A stretch of 64,000 nt of DNA from Sphingopyxis sp. USTB-05. GTDB lineage: Bacteria; Pseudomonadota; Alphaproteobacteria; Sphingomonadales; Sphingomonadaceae. Of the stretch, positions 1 to 8,375 are shown piece by piece; the first letter of the stretch is position 1; each line of letters opens with the position of its first letter. The stretch is from contig NZ_CP084712.1 in assembly GCF_023822045.1 (NCBI RefSeq), forward strand, positions 3,779,001 through 3,843,000. Direction: 5' to 3'. The notes under the pieces were generated by a model that was not told the DNA's origin, did no database searches, and was given only the letters and a program-made list of their open reading frames with translations. The position numbers and the translations under genes were made by a program.

Positions 1-559
1 CCATAAGAAGCTCCCCCGCTTTTGGAAATACGGCCGTTATTTGTTGGGTAATGTGGGCGGCCTTATCAGGATCAATCAACCACATGCTCCGGTCGCTTGG
101 GCCGAGCAGAGCAAGTACGGCCGAATAAAGTTGACTCTCTTCCACTGGAACCGTTCGCGAGCTATCGCCGCCTGACCGGATTGTGATCCAAGACAGAGTA
201 TTCGTGGATTTATCGAAGACCATGAACATCAGGTCTTGGGCTCGCATGTCGTATTTCGGCCCAGCGATAGCCTCGCCGGCCAGCCTCCAATTCTTTCCCC
301 CGCCTTGATTGCGGATGGTGCGAGTATCAGCCTTTATCGTGTTCCCTGTCAGGTCAAAGCCATCAAGGTACCGGGAAGAAATATCGATGGGATCTTCATT
401 CGCATCATCACGATCCGGGAACCATTCGTCCAAGACATTGCGATTGATGTTAATAGCTCGCTCTTTGCCAGCGTCTTCGCCGACGGTGCTTCGGGTAAAC
501 AGGAACCAACCGAGACCTGATGCTGCAAGGCTCCGCGCGGCGAATACGAGCTCGCCCAT
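1..559 (-). CDS. Unrecognised protein linked to Vsr/methyltransferase, partial at left edge
   Basis: The minus strand is open from an ATG at 559 to the window edge, about 186 codons, with the C-terminus outside. It starts MGELVFAARSLAASGLGWF and contains the strings EWFPDRDD, NWRLAGEAI and AQDLMFMVFD. The start lies only 3 bases after the methyltransferase stop, so it is almost certainly translated from the same mRNA. I see no catalytic motif in the visible part. Position directly after vsr and a C5-methyltransferase fits a cognate restriction endonuclease or effector subunit, but that rests on context alone. The opposite-strand ORFs here look like shadows. Confidence 0.6.
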   Translation of the reverse strand, partial: MGELVFAARSLAASGLGWFLFTRSTVGEDAGKERAININRNVLDEWFPDRDDANEDPIDISSRYLDGFDLTGNTIKADTRTIRNQGGGKNWRLAGEAIAGPKYDMRAQDLMFMVFDKSTNTLSWITIRSGGDSSRTVPVEESQLYSAVLALLGPSDRSMWLIDPDKAAHITQQITAVFPKAGELLM

Positions 560-562
560 TAA

Positions 563-2053
563 CTATTCTGCCGCATCTAAGAGGGCGTCCGTGTCGACAA
601 TTGATTTGCTTGCACGGTCAATTTGTTTCCGCAACGAATGCGCCACAGCATACGCAAGCAGAGGCGGCACAGCATTGCCGATCTGCGTGAGCTGCGTGTT
701 CATGCTGCCCTCCAGATGAAAGGCATCTGGAAAGGACTGAAGGCGCGCGGCCTCCCGAACGGAAATACAACGCGCTTGGCTGCTGTCGAAATGGATGTGC
801 GAGTACGAGTCCTTGCCAATGTGGGCTGGAACAGTCCTCGCCGGCTCATTCTTCGACATCTTTCGGAATTTGTTAGGATACCGATGATCTTTGTACGGCG
901 GAACGATGCTGTCGCGGAGCAAGGCCCATTCCGGACTTCCCTCAGATATCTGTTTCCCTAGTTGCAGTTCCTTTTCGGCAAGCCGTTCCCGAAAAATTTC
1001 CCAAGCTGTTTTCAACGCCTCCGGATACATTCCGCCGCTTGGCATGCGACGAAAGGTTTCATAGTCCCTCGGAGTGTATCGGATCACATTACCAGAAAAT
1101 GTGTCGCCGGCTTCGAATTCCGGCCATTGTTTCATCTCGCGGGAGAATTCGGAATCTTTTTTCGTGTAACGGAATTGCTCGTCGATTTTGCGCTTGTTCC
1201 CTTTGCCCCGGCGGCCATCGAGGTGTTCCGTGATTTTTGGCAAGTCGGCGAAGGCGTCCCCCGCAGAAACAGCAGGCTTCAGGCTAGCTTCCGCATCTGC
1301 GTGATCGACGTAGTGGTCTGACGGCTCCAACACTTGCGAGAAACCGGTACCGGAGCGAGAAGTGGAGTATCCTACGGGAATGTCGCAATCGTGCCGGATC
1401 AGAGGGAATTCGGGTACGAAACCGAGCTCCTTCCGGACCGCAACAATAAACATGCGCTCGCGCAACTGCGGCACGCCGTACCAAGCCGCATTCAGTAGGC
1501 AATAACGGGCCTCATACCCCATCTCATCCGCCGTAACCGCAATTTCCTCCGCGATATTGCGGCCAACGAATTTTCCGATCTCGCGAACATTCTCCATCAC
1601 AAAGGCGATCGGTCGAAGCTCAGCGACATAACGCAAATAGTGGTGGTACATCGTTGCGCGCTCGTCTTCCCCGTGCGCGTGATCTTTTCCGGCAAGGCGC
1701 CAAAGCGCCGCACGCCCCAAACGCGAAAATGCTTGGCACGGCGGTCCACCGATTACGACATCAACAGCTTCGTGAACCTCTTCCAAATCGGTGAGATGCG
1801 CCACGGCCTCTTGCGGCGTAGTCTTCGTGACGTCGGAGAAAGAACGATAATGACCTGGAGCTGCGCGCCGACCAAAGTTCTTCTCGTGTGATAGTCTCGC
1901 GGCCTCATTAATTTCGACGGCAGCCACCGATTGGAATCCCGCGCGATGGAACCCCAAGCTCATTCCGCCACAGCCGGCGAACAAATCAATCGTCCTTAAA
2001 TAGCCGCGCGACTGCGCTGCCGCCAACTTTTCAGCCACCCACTTGTCACTCAC
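563..2053 (-). CDS. DNA (cytosine-5-)-methyltransferase
   Basis: This 496-residue protein has the C5-methyltransferase motifs in order: motif I FAGCGGMSLG (about residues 25-34, SAM binding), motif IV GGPPCQAFS with the catalytic Cys (about 101-109), motif VI ENV (about 154) and motif X GNAVPP near the C-terminus. It would methylate cytosine in a short DNA site, which cannot be read from sequence. It begins with GTG, overlapping the vsr stop by 4 bases (GTGA), so translation is coupled. It is longer than minimal C5 enzymes, with an extended target-recognition region between motifs VIII and IX. The vsr partner indicates a modification enzyme whose deamination products need repair. Confidence 0.93.
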   Translation of the reverse strand: MSDKWVAEKLAAAQSRGYLRTIDLFAGCGGMSLGFHRAGFQSVAAVEINEAARLSHEKNFGRRAAPGHYRSFSDVTKTTPQEAVAHLTDLEEVHEAVDVVIGGPPCQAFSRLGRAALWRLAGKDHAHGEDERATMYHHYLRYVAELRPIAFVMENVREIGKFVGRNIAEEIAVTADEMGYEARYCLLNAAWYGVPQLRERMFIVAVRKELGFVPEFPLIRHDCDIPVGYSTSRSGTGFSQVLEPSDHYVDHADAEASLKPAVSAGDAFADLPKITEHLDGRRGKGNKRKIDEQFRYTKKDSEFSREMKQWPEFEAGDTFSGNVIRYTPRDYETFRRMPSGGMYPEALKTAWEIFRERLAEKELQLGKQISEGSPEWALLRDSIVPPYKDHRYPNKFRKMSKNEPARTVPAHIGKDSYSHIHFDSSQARCISVREAARLQSFPDAFHLEGSMNTQLTQIGNAVPPLLAYAVAHSLRKQIDRASKSIVDTDALLDAAE

Positions 2054-2460
2054 AAATTCAGCTCCCGAACCAGGCGGTCAACCAGCGCCGCCCGATCTTT
2101 CAATTCGCATTCCCATACCGTGATAACGCGCCACCCGATCTCTTCAAGCGCCTTCGCATTTCTCACGTCCCTAAGCGCGTTGGCGCTCAACTTTGCACTC
2201 CAAAACTCCCGCCTGGAGTTTGGGAGACGTCCTTCCCGGCATCCGGAATGCAGATGCCAGAAGCAACCGTGGACGAATATGACCGTGCGGTGTCTGGCTA
2301 GTACGATGTCCGGGCGTCCGGGCAAATCCTTTCGGTGTAGTCGAAAGCGGAAGCCCATCCGGTGCAGGATTGACCGCACCATCAGCTCCGGTTTCGTGTT
2401 ACCGGACTTTATGCTCGCCATGATCTGGCTGCGCTTTTCCGGGGTGAAAATGTCTGCCAT
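2050..2460 (-). CDS. vsr: Very short patch repair (Vsr) endonuclease
   Basis: The 136-residue product has the full Vsr layout: N-terminal TPEKRSQIMASIKS, then GFRFRLHRKDLPGRPDIVL with the metal-binding Asp, then VIFVHGCFWHLHSGC with the Cys/His zinc and catalytic cluster, and C-terminal GWRVITVWECEL. Vsr nicks beside T:G mismatches that arise when 5-methylcytosine deaminates, which matches the methyltransferase gene overlapping its 3' end by 4 bases. It is first in the three-gene minus-strand run vsr, methyltransferase, unknown gene. Length is normal for the family. Confidence 0.93.
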   Translation of the reverse strand: MADIFTPEKRSQIMASIKSGNTKPELMVRSILHRMGFRFRLHRKDLPGRPDIVLARHRTVIFVHGCFWHLHSGCREGRLPNSRREFWSAKLSANALRDVRNAKALEEIGWRVITVWECELKDRAALVDRLVRELNL

Positions 2461-2558
2461 TGATCGGTTATATCAATGCCGAACATCATGGAAAGGCGCT
2501 CCCACGATCTGGTCCAGATGACCGGTAGACGTGTGGGCATCAACGACTTTCCAACCTA

Positions 2559-2903
2559 TCAGTTTGTCTCCTGCAAGAGCAATCCGTGCCATCGTCCCAA
2601 TTGTAACTGGCGACGTACCTTGCTTGCATAGGCATCGGGTGACAGCACGTCGCGGCCCTTGTGGCGGCTGATATTGCAATAGACACAAGCTGCGACGATA
2701 TTTTTGTCGCTGTCGCATCCGCCGTCGGCGCGTGGGGTCAGATGTTCGGCAGTGACTTGAAGCAGCCGCGCCTGCCGCAATGTGATGCCGTTTTTGGCGG
2801 CAAATGCGGCGGGATTGTCCTTCCACATTGGCTGCTCGCAATAATAGCAGGCCCAGCCCTGGCTTAGGGCCTTTCGATCACGGATCTTCTGTAGTTTGCA
2901 CAT
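2559..2903 (-). CDS. HNH endonuclease family protein
   Basis: A 114-residue protein with two zinc-knuckle pairs, CYYC (residues 19-22) and CVYC (73-76), flanking an HNH core: AEHLTPRADGG (52-62), a central Asn at 68 and His81 in NISRHKGRD. Such small proteins cut or nick DNA with a beta-beta-alpha metal site. It lies about 100 bases upstream of vsr on the same strand and could be in the same transcript. It may be a stand-alone nuclease or part of the modification cluster; specificity cannot be inferred. Confidence 0.8.
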   Translation of the reverse strand: MCKLQKIRDRKALSQGWACYYCEQPMWKDNPAAFAAKNGITLRQARLLQVTAEHLTPRADGGCDSDKNIVAACVYCNISRHKGRDVLSPDAYASKVRRQLQLGRWHGLLLQETN

Positions 2904-3698
2904 AGCATTCTCGCTTCGACAATCTGGTCAAAGCGGATGCGCCGCGGCCGTATCTAAACGGTTCCGCCCCTCGATTGGGAGCCTTATGGCTTCGCGCTGG
3001 ACGACACCAAATAATGTCACCCCGCAGTCCGTCAGCGGCAATCTCGAATCCTTTTGGATACCGAGGGTGCGGGATTGTCTGAGCGACTAATCCGCCGAGG
3101 TTAAAGCCTTCGGCCCGCTCGCGACAAATAATGCATGGGTTGGAATTGGGCAAGGGAGGGGAAGGCCTTCCCCTGACGTCCGGCCGAAGGTCCGTTCGCA
3201 CCCTTTCCGCAGGGGCTGGCCGCCCCCGCGACGCCCCAAATTGTGCGCGGTTGCAAATGAGCGCGCGCTGCCGGCGGCAGGCGCCGACAGGGATCGCACG
3301 TCTGCCCTGACCGCGCTGCGCACTCGGTCCGCCTATCTTGCCGGTGCGACGGCTAAGCACATCTGCGCACGCACGCCGCACCGCCTGCGGTCGGTCCAAG
3401 AGCGCTTTTCTTTTCTCGATCCGCCGGAGGGGCGGATAGGTCCTCGTCGCTGACGATCATGTCGGCGCCGCGCGGCGCGCGGCGGCGTTGTCGATCGGCC
3501 TCCCGTCTGTCGCTAGGTTGGCCGGCTCTCCCCTCTGGGCGCGTCCCGGCTTCCCGCAAGCCGCTGCGCGGCTCTTCCTCTTCGTTCCAGCCCTTCGGGT
3601 GCGTGCCGCCTTCCTGGCCGCGCCCGGCAGGTCGTTCTCGCCGCCCACCCCCGCTCCGCCGGGGGCCTGATGGTTAGGGGGCGGGAATGGAGGATAGC
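2904..3698. other. Gap of about 0.8 kb without a convincing gene
   Basis: Very GC-rich sequence between the HNH gene and the DUF2958 gene. Several open frames cross it on both strands, but they are arginine- and proline-rich and lack good ribosome sites, as expected of non-coding high-GC DNA. One minus-strand frame has a CIICRERAEGF string around 3090-3130 that could be a gene relic. The gap separates left-pointing modification genes from right-pointing ParB-type genes, so it must hold their promoters; an origin or transfer site is possible but not shown. Confidence 0.4.
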
Positions 3699-4142
3699 AT
3701 GGGAAAGACCAGCGAACGCCGTGATGGGGGCAAGCTCCTGTCCGTTGAACTTCATGACGCCTTGCGTGCCAATGATGAGGCGCGGCGTGCCGCCGTGAGG
3801 GCGGGCGCGGTGGAGCCGGACTTCGTGCCGGTTGCCAAATTCTTCTCGCCGGTCGGCGCGGCGACATGGCTCGCGACCGAATTGTGCGAGGATGGCGATA
3901 CGCTGTTCGGGCTGGCCGATCTTGGTTTCGGCTGTCCCGAACTTGGTTCGTTCAGCCTGTCAGAACTCGCATCGGTGCGCTTGCCCTTCGGTCTAGGCAT
4001 CGAGCGCGATCTGGGCTTTGCTTCCGAGGTTCCGCTGTCGGGCTGGACCGCTGCCGCCCGCCGCGCGGGATCGATCATCACCGCCGAACAGAATTTCCGC
4101 CGCGCTGCGCGTGGCGACGAGCTTCCGAAGTCCGAGGGCTGA
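3699..4142 (+). CDS. DUF2958 domain protein
   Basis: The protein matches the DUF2958 pattern throughout: VPVAKFFSPVGAATWLATEL, then EDGDTLFGLADLGFGCPELG, then SLSELASV and LGIERDLGF. The family is common on alphaproteobacterial plasmids and integrative elements and has no known biochemical role. I prefer the ATG at 3699 because GGAGG (3689-3693) sits 5 bases upstream; an in-frame ATG at 3687 would add four residues. It is followed after about 100 bases by the ParB-like gene on the same strand, a pairing typical of mobile elements. Confidence 0.85.
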   Translation: MGKTSERRDGGKLLSVELHDALRANDEARRAAVRAGAVEPDFVPVAKFFSPVGAATWLATELCEDGDTLFGLADLGFGCPELGSFSLSELASVRLPFGLGIERDLGFASEVPLSGWTAAARRAGSIITAEQNFRRAARGDELPKSEG

Positions 4143-4240
4143 GGTTGACGCGGGCGGCGCGTCTCGCCGCCAATCCTAAGCCGGTCCGCCCAATCGCGAA
4201 ACTCGACGGACCGGCACCTTCCAGAAGAAAGGTGAAGACA

Positions 4241-5968
4241 ATGAAACTCGACTTTATCGACCTTGGCAAGCTGTCGATCAGCAAGACCAATATGCGCTAT
4301 GCCAAGAAGTTGCCCGATATGGCGGATATTCTGCCTACCGTCCGTGCGCGCGGTGTTCTCGTTCCGCTGATCGTCCGTCCGAACTGCGCCGAGGGTGCTT
4401 TCGAGATCGTGGCGGGCGCACGGCGCTTCTCTGCGGCAGCCATCGTCGCGGGCGAGAAGGGGGACGCCGAACCCCTGCCCTGCGCGATCCTCGAAGAAGG
4501 CGACGATGCCGCCGCACTCGAAGCCTCGTTGATCGAGAATGTCGCGCGGCGCGATGCCGACGAGGTCACTCAATGGGTCAGCTATACGCGGCTGGTTCGC
4601 GAGGGGCGCAGCATCGCCGACATTTCCGATACGTTCGAAATGCCCGAGGCAATGGTGAAGCGCATCCTCGCGCTGGGCAACCTATTGCCGCGCATCCGTT
4701 CGCTCTATGCAAAGGAGAAGATCCGCGCGAGCACGGTGCGGCACCTGACGATGGCCTCCAAATCTCAGCAGCGCACATGGCTGGCGCTGTTCGATGACGC
4801 GGACGCCTATTGCCCGCAGGGCCAGCAGCTCAAGAATTGGCTGTTCGGTGGCGGCGCGATCAGCGCGGCCCATGCCCTGTTCGACGTCGAGGCGAGCGGC
4901 CTTGTGATCATTGCCGACCTGTTCGGGGACGAACGCTATTTCGCGGACAGCGATGCTTTCTGGACTGCGCAACTCGCCGCCGTCGAGGAACAGCGGGCGC
5001 GGTTTCTGGACGCGGGGTGGAACGAGGTCGTCGTCCTGCCGAAGGGCGGAAATTTTCGCGAATGGGAGCATCGGCACGCGGCGAAGCACAAGGGCGGGCG
5101 CGTCTATATCGAGGTTCGCGATAGCGGCGAGGTCGATATCCACGAGGGCTATGTAACGGCAAAGGAAGCAGTACGGCTCGAAAAGGGCGAGAAGATCGAA
5201 GCCGCGCCCAAGGCGTCGCGTCCGGAACTAACTTCGCGGATGCAGACCTACATCGACCTTCATCGCCATGCCGCCGTGCGCGCCGAACTGACAAGCCATC
5301 CAGCGGTCGCTCTGCGCTTGATGGTTGCCCACGCCGTCGCGGGTTCGCCGCTTTGGAACGTGCGTATCGAGCCGCAATCGACGAAGGACGACGATGTACG
5401 CGAGAGCGTTGAGGTCAGCAGGGCCGAGGCGGTGTTCGACGAGAAGCGGCGCGCGGTGTTGGCGCTGCTCGGTTTCGATGCCGAGGAGCCGACAGTAACC
5501 AGTGGTAATTCGATGCCGCTCGCGGAGTTGTACCAGCGACTGCTCGACTTGCCCGACCGTGCCGTGATGGATGTGATCGCTATCGTCATGGGCGAGACGC
5601 TGTGCGCCGGGAGCGCGGTCGTCGAGGCGGTGGGCCTCCAAATCGGTATCGACATGGCCGCATGGTGGAGCGCCGACGATGCCTTCTTTACGGGTATTCG
5701 CGACAAGGCGTTGCTGACTGCGGTTGTTGCCGAGGTTGGCGGAACGGAGGTCGCAACCGCCAATGCCAAAGAGAAGGGCGCGACCTTGAAGGCGATCGTG
5801 CGCGATCATCTGGACGGCAATAATGGCCGCACCAAGGTCGAGGGGTGGGTGCCGAGGTGGATGGCCTTTCCACCTGCCGCCTACACCAAGCGCAGCGGGG
5901 TGGGCACCGCTACTGCACACACCGAGGCTGTGACGCACAACGCAAAGGCGCAGCGCGAAGCGGCGTGA
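4241..5968 (+). CDS. Large ParB/Spo0J-like protein
   Basis: The 575-residue product begins [13 protein letters not shown] and carries a ParB N-terminal domain with GARRF (59-63) and ENVARRD (99-105), which match the GERR and ENxQR nucleotide-site motifs of ParB CTPases. A predicted helix-turn-helix follows (about 123-142, [20 protein letters not shown]). The C-terminal 350 residues are a long extension not found in chromosomal ParB. The open frame extends upstream to 3866, but that part overlaps the DUF2958 gene; the ATG at 4241 has an AAAGG site. There is no ParA neighbour, so a regulatory or element-specific role is as likely as partitioning. Confidence 0.88.
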   Translation: MKLDFIDLGKLSISKTNMRYAKKLPDMADILPTVRARGVLVPLIVRPNCAEGAFEIVAGARRFSAAAIVAGEKGDAEPLPCAILEEGDDAAALEASLIENVARRDADEVTQWVSYTRLVREGRSIADISDTFEMPEAMVKRILALGNLLPRIRSLYAKEKIRASTVRHLTMASKSQQRTWLALFDDADAYCPQGQQLKNWLFGGGAISAAHALFDVEASGLVIIADLFGDERYFADSDAFWTAQLAAVEEQRARFLDAGWNEVVVLPKGGNFREWEHRHAAKHKGGRVYIEVRDSGEVDIHEGYVTAKEAVRLEKGEKIEAAPKASRPELTSRMQTYIDLHRHAAVRAELTSHPAVALRLMVAHAVAGSPLWNVRIEPQSTKDDDVRESVEVSRAEAVFDEKRRAVLALLGFDAEEPTVTSGNSMPLAELYQRLLDLPDRAVMDVIAIVMGETLCAGSAVVEAVGLQIGIDMAAWWSADDAFFTGIRDKALLTAVVAEVGGTEVATANAKEKGATLKAIVRDHLDGNNGRTKVEGWVPRWMAFPPAAYTKRSGVGTATAHTEAVTHNAKAQREAA

Positions 5969-5972
5969 ACTT

Positions 5973-5996
5973 AGGGCGGCGGCATCCCGCCGCCCT
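5973..5996 (+). terminator. Strong hairpin after the ParB-like gene
   Basis: AGGGCGGCGG and CCGCCGCCCT pair perfectly over 10 bp around a CATC loop, starting a few bases after the ParB stop. There is no T-run, so it may be a weak terminator or an mRNA-stabilising hairpin. Confidence 0.5.
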
Positions 5997-6128
5997 CCAT
6001 CCTTGAGAGTGAAAAAATCGCGCACCGCCCGCCCTTTCCGGGCGCGCGGCGCGATGCCCCATCGGTCAAATAGTCGTGGCCGGATGATCAGGCAGTTGAT
6101 AGGGGACGGGCAGAAAAGGAGATCGCCG

Positions 6129-6581
6129 ATGTCTGACGACACCGAGGATAAGCTGCTCGCGCTGACCGCCGATATTGTCGCGGCGCATGTATCGAACAAC
6201 AGCGTCGGCATGGCCGATCTACCCGACCTGATTTCACGCGTGCATGGCGCGCTCGCGGGACTTGGTTGCCCGGTCGAGGAACCGGTAGACGAGCAGAAAC
6301 CGGCTGTGTCGATCCGGGCTTCGGTAAAACCCGACTACATTGTGTGTCTGGAAGACGGCAAGAAGCTGAAAATGTTGCGCCGTCATTTAATGACGCACTA
6401 CAGCATGACGCCCGATGAATACCGCGCCAAGTGGAACCTCCCGAGGGATTATCCGATGGTCGCGCCAAACTATGCGGAAAAGCGCCGCGCGCTTGCCAAG
6501 GAAATCGGCCTCGGCACTAAAGGGCACGGAGGCGGCCGCAAGTCTGCCGCCAAGGTTCCAGCGCGCCGCGGTCGCGACTAA
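6129..6581 (+). CDS. MucR/Ros family zinc-finger transcription regulator
   Basis: 150 residues starting [17 protein letters not shown], with an AAAAGGAG ribosome site just upstream. The MucR core is clear: [34 protein letters not shown], cited here in parts, followed by [17 protein letters not shown] and a basic Lys/Arg/Gly tail. In Ros the zinc site is CxxC-H-H; here the second Cys is Asp (CLED), as known for several rhizobial MucR relatives. It probably binds AT-rich DNA in the element or host. It lies alone between the ParB-like gene and the nuclease gene. Confidence 0.9.
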   Translation: MSDDTEDKLLALTADIVAAHVSNNSVGMADLPDLISRVHGALAGLGCPVEEPVDEQKPAVSIRASVKPDYIVCLEDGKKLKMLRRHLMTHYSMTPDEYRAKWNLPRDYPMVAPNYAEKRRALAKEIGLGTKGHGGGRKSAAKVPARRGRD

Positions 6582-6634
6582 CTATCATGCCTTTGGGCTG
6601 AGCCCTAGTTTAGGGATTTGGGGGAAGCTGGTCG

Positions 6635-7486
6635 GTGAATATTCGCGCTTGGCTCGACAACGGCACGGTGTCGGCTCAACGCATGCCTGCCCTCCTTCCC
6701 ATCCTAATTCGCCAAGCGCGGCTGGAGACCCCGATTACCTACGGGTCGGTGGCTAGGGAACTTGGCATTCACCACCGAGCTGTACACCACATCGCCGGCC
6801 ATATCGGCCATACGTTGGCCGCTATCGGAGCGCTTCGTGGCTGGAAGGGACGACCGCCGCCGCCGCTACATTCGCTCGTGGTCAACGACGTCACTGGCCT
6901 GCCCGGTTCCGGCATCAATGGCTTTTTGTCCAAGACCTACAGTCGTGCTCGCACGAACGACGCCAAGCGCGCGGTTCTGAAAGCAGTCTATGCCGATGCT
7001 GCCACCTATCAACACTGGCCCGAACTATGTGAACTCCTCGATATTCCGTTCGACGCCGGCTCTCTGGCCAAGGCTGTCGAGAGAGCGCGTAAATCTAAGG
7101 GGCGAGGCGGCGAGGGACCCGATCATTTCAGGCTTAAGACACATGTCGCAACTCATCCTGAGATAGTCGGGCTCTTTGCAGGCAGCACGCATGGCGTAAT
7201 TGAACGCGCAACCGCGTCGGGGGACTGCATTGACATTCTATTCGAGCGACGCGGTCTTCAGTTCGCAGTTGAGGTAAAACCCCATCATGCGAGCGAAGGC
7301 GATATGGTGCGAGGTGTTTTCCAGTGCCTCAAATATCGGGAGGTGTTAATGGCCGAGGCCATTGTAGCTGACAAGGAAATACGGACCCGCGTCGTCCTGG
7401 TGCTTGGAGGGAAAGCGACATCCGCGGTCGTAAGCATAGCGCACAGATTGGGTATCGATTTCCTCGAACAGGTTCGAGACCACTAA
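6635..7486 (+). CDS. Probable PD-(D/E)XK nuclease with N-terminal DNA-binding-like domain
   Basis: A 283-residue protein from a GTG start. The C-terminal half has a restriction-fold signature: Glu190, GDCIDILF with Asp200, FAVEVKPHH with Glu213 and Lys215, then VFQCLKYRE supplying the RecB-like QxxxY (230-234). The N-terminal part (about 20-65) reads LLPILIRQARLETPITYGSVARELGI, resembling the winged-helix segment of alkylguanine-transferase-like proteins. I recognise no named family. Its place between MucR and the GIY-YIG and Shedu genes suggests cargo of a defence block. Confidence 0.6.
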   Translation: MNIRAWLDNGTVSAQRMPALLPILIRQARLETPITYGSVARELGIHHRAVHHIAGHIGHTLAAIGALRGWKGRPPPPLHSLVVNDVTGLPGSGINGFLSKTYSRARTNDAKRAVLKAVYADAATYQHWPELCELLDIPFDAGSLAKAVERARKSKGRGGEGPDHFRLKTHVATHPEIVGLFAGSTHGVIERATASGDCIDILFERRGLQFAVEVKPHHASEGDMVRGVFQCLKYREVLMAEAIVADKEIRTRVVLVLGGKATSAVVSIAHRLGIDFLEQVRDH

Positions 7487-7554
7487 TCGGTAAATTCTCC
7501 CCGTGGATTATGCGCCTCGCATTCCAACGATTTGGAGGCGGCTCCAAGCCGTCG

Positions 7555-8256
7555 TCATCCGATTCCCTGCATGTTCCATTCGGGTTGGACGAGACGGATC
7601 AATCCGGCTTCGAGTCCGGGAGCCGTCAGTACAGGAAGCTCCTTCCATTCGGTCGGTTCAGGGGTCGCGACTAGGACTTCGACGCGGCGGCCCTCCGCCA
7701 AAGCTTCTAGAATACGACCTTTAATGCGCGCACTGGTCCGCTGACGACTATGGCCACGAACATAATGAGCCATACGGGTTCGAATGCCTCTCTGTGTCAG
7801 CCCGATGTAACGGATGACACCATCGACCACGAAGGCATAGACGCCAGGTTCACGGGGCGCCGAAGTGTCTAGCACGAAGACTTCTTCGCTCACTGAGGTC
7901 CACTCGCCGATTCGGATGAAACCGGCGTCAAGGAGCTTAGACGGAGGAAAGGGCTCAATAGCCGTTGATGCTGACTTTGCTGTGCGCTTCGCGAGCGCTT
8001 CCACCCTATCGACCGGAACTGAGATGGCGTCGATGCCGGCGCTGCGGATCTTCCCAAGGCTCATTCCCGAGCGTTCGAGAACATGCCGTACATGCTGGTA
8101 GCGTATCTCCAGAATGCTCGCGATCTCGGTTCTAAAGTAACCCGCCAACGCAAGGGCGCGGATTCGGTCTGCCTTAGTTATGAGGCCGGCTACTACGCTC
8201 TCGGGGGAGGGGCGCTGGGCCTCCAAGACCGGTCCAAAAGCCTTAGGCGACATCAA
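7555..8256 (-). CDS. GIY-YIG nuclease family protein
   Basis: 233 residues. The C-terminal domain shows PGVYAFVVDGVIRYIGLT (137-154), which is the GIY-YIG pair, then Arg158/Arg161, and EAGLIRLVQPEWN with the metal-ligand Glu216 and Asn228. An N-terminal helix-turn-helix-like stretch (about 30-62, DRIRALALAGYFRTEIASI) may position it on DNA. The family nicks or cleaves DNA by a one-metal mechanism. It ends tail to tail with the preceding plus-strand nuclease gene. Start is ATG at 8256 or the adjacent one at 8253. Confidence 0.82.
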   Translation of the reverse strand: MMSPKAFGPVLEAQRPSPESVVAGLITKADRIRALALAGYFRTEIASILEIRYQHVRHVLERSGMSLGKIRSAGIDAISVPVDRVEALAKRTAKSASTAIEPFPPSKLLDAGFIRIGEWTSVSEEVFVLDTSAPREPGVYAFVVDGVIRYIGLTQRGIRTRMAHYVRGHSRQRTSARIKGRILEALAEGRRVEVLVATPEPTEWKELPVLTAPGLEAGLIRLVQPEWNMQGIG

Positions 8257-8375
8257 TAGTCGCCAAGAATGTTGCCGAGCTGTCGCGCCGCTTCATTTCA
8301 TCGCCCATACCAAACAGAATTTGGAACTGCGCCCGTTAATCTGCGACGTCGCAGCGCGCATCGAAGGTGGAAGAC

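Noticed and set aside
2878..3399. Minus-strand ORF of 173 codons with a CIICRERAEGF string
   Set aside because: Arg/Pro-rich composition, no ribosome site and overlap with the HNH gene start; more likely chance in GC-rich DNA.
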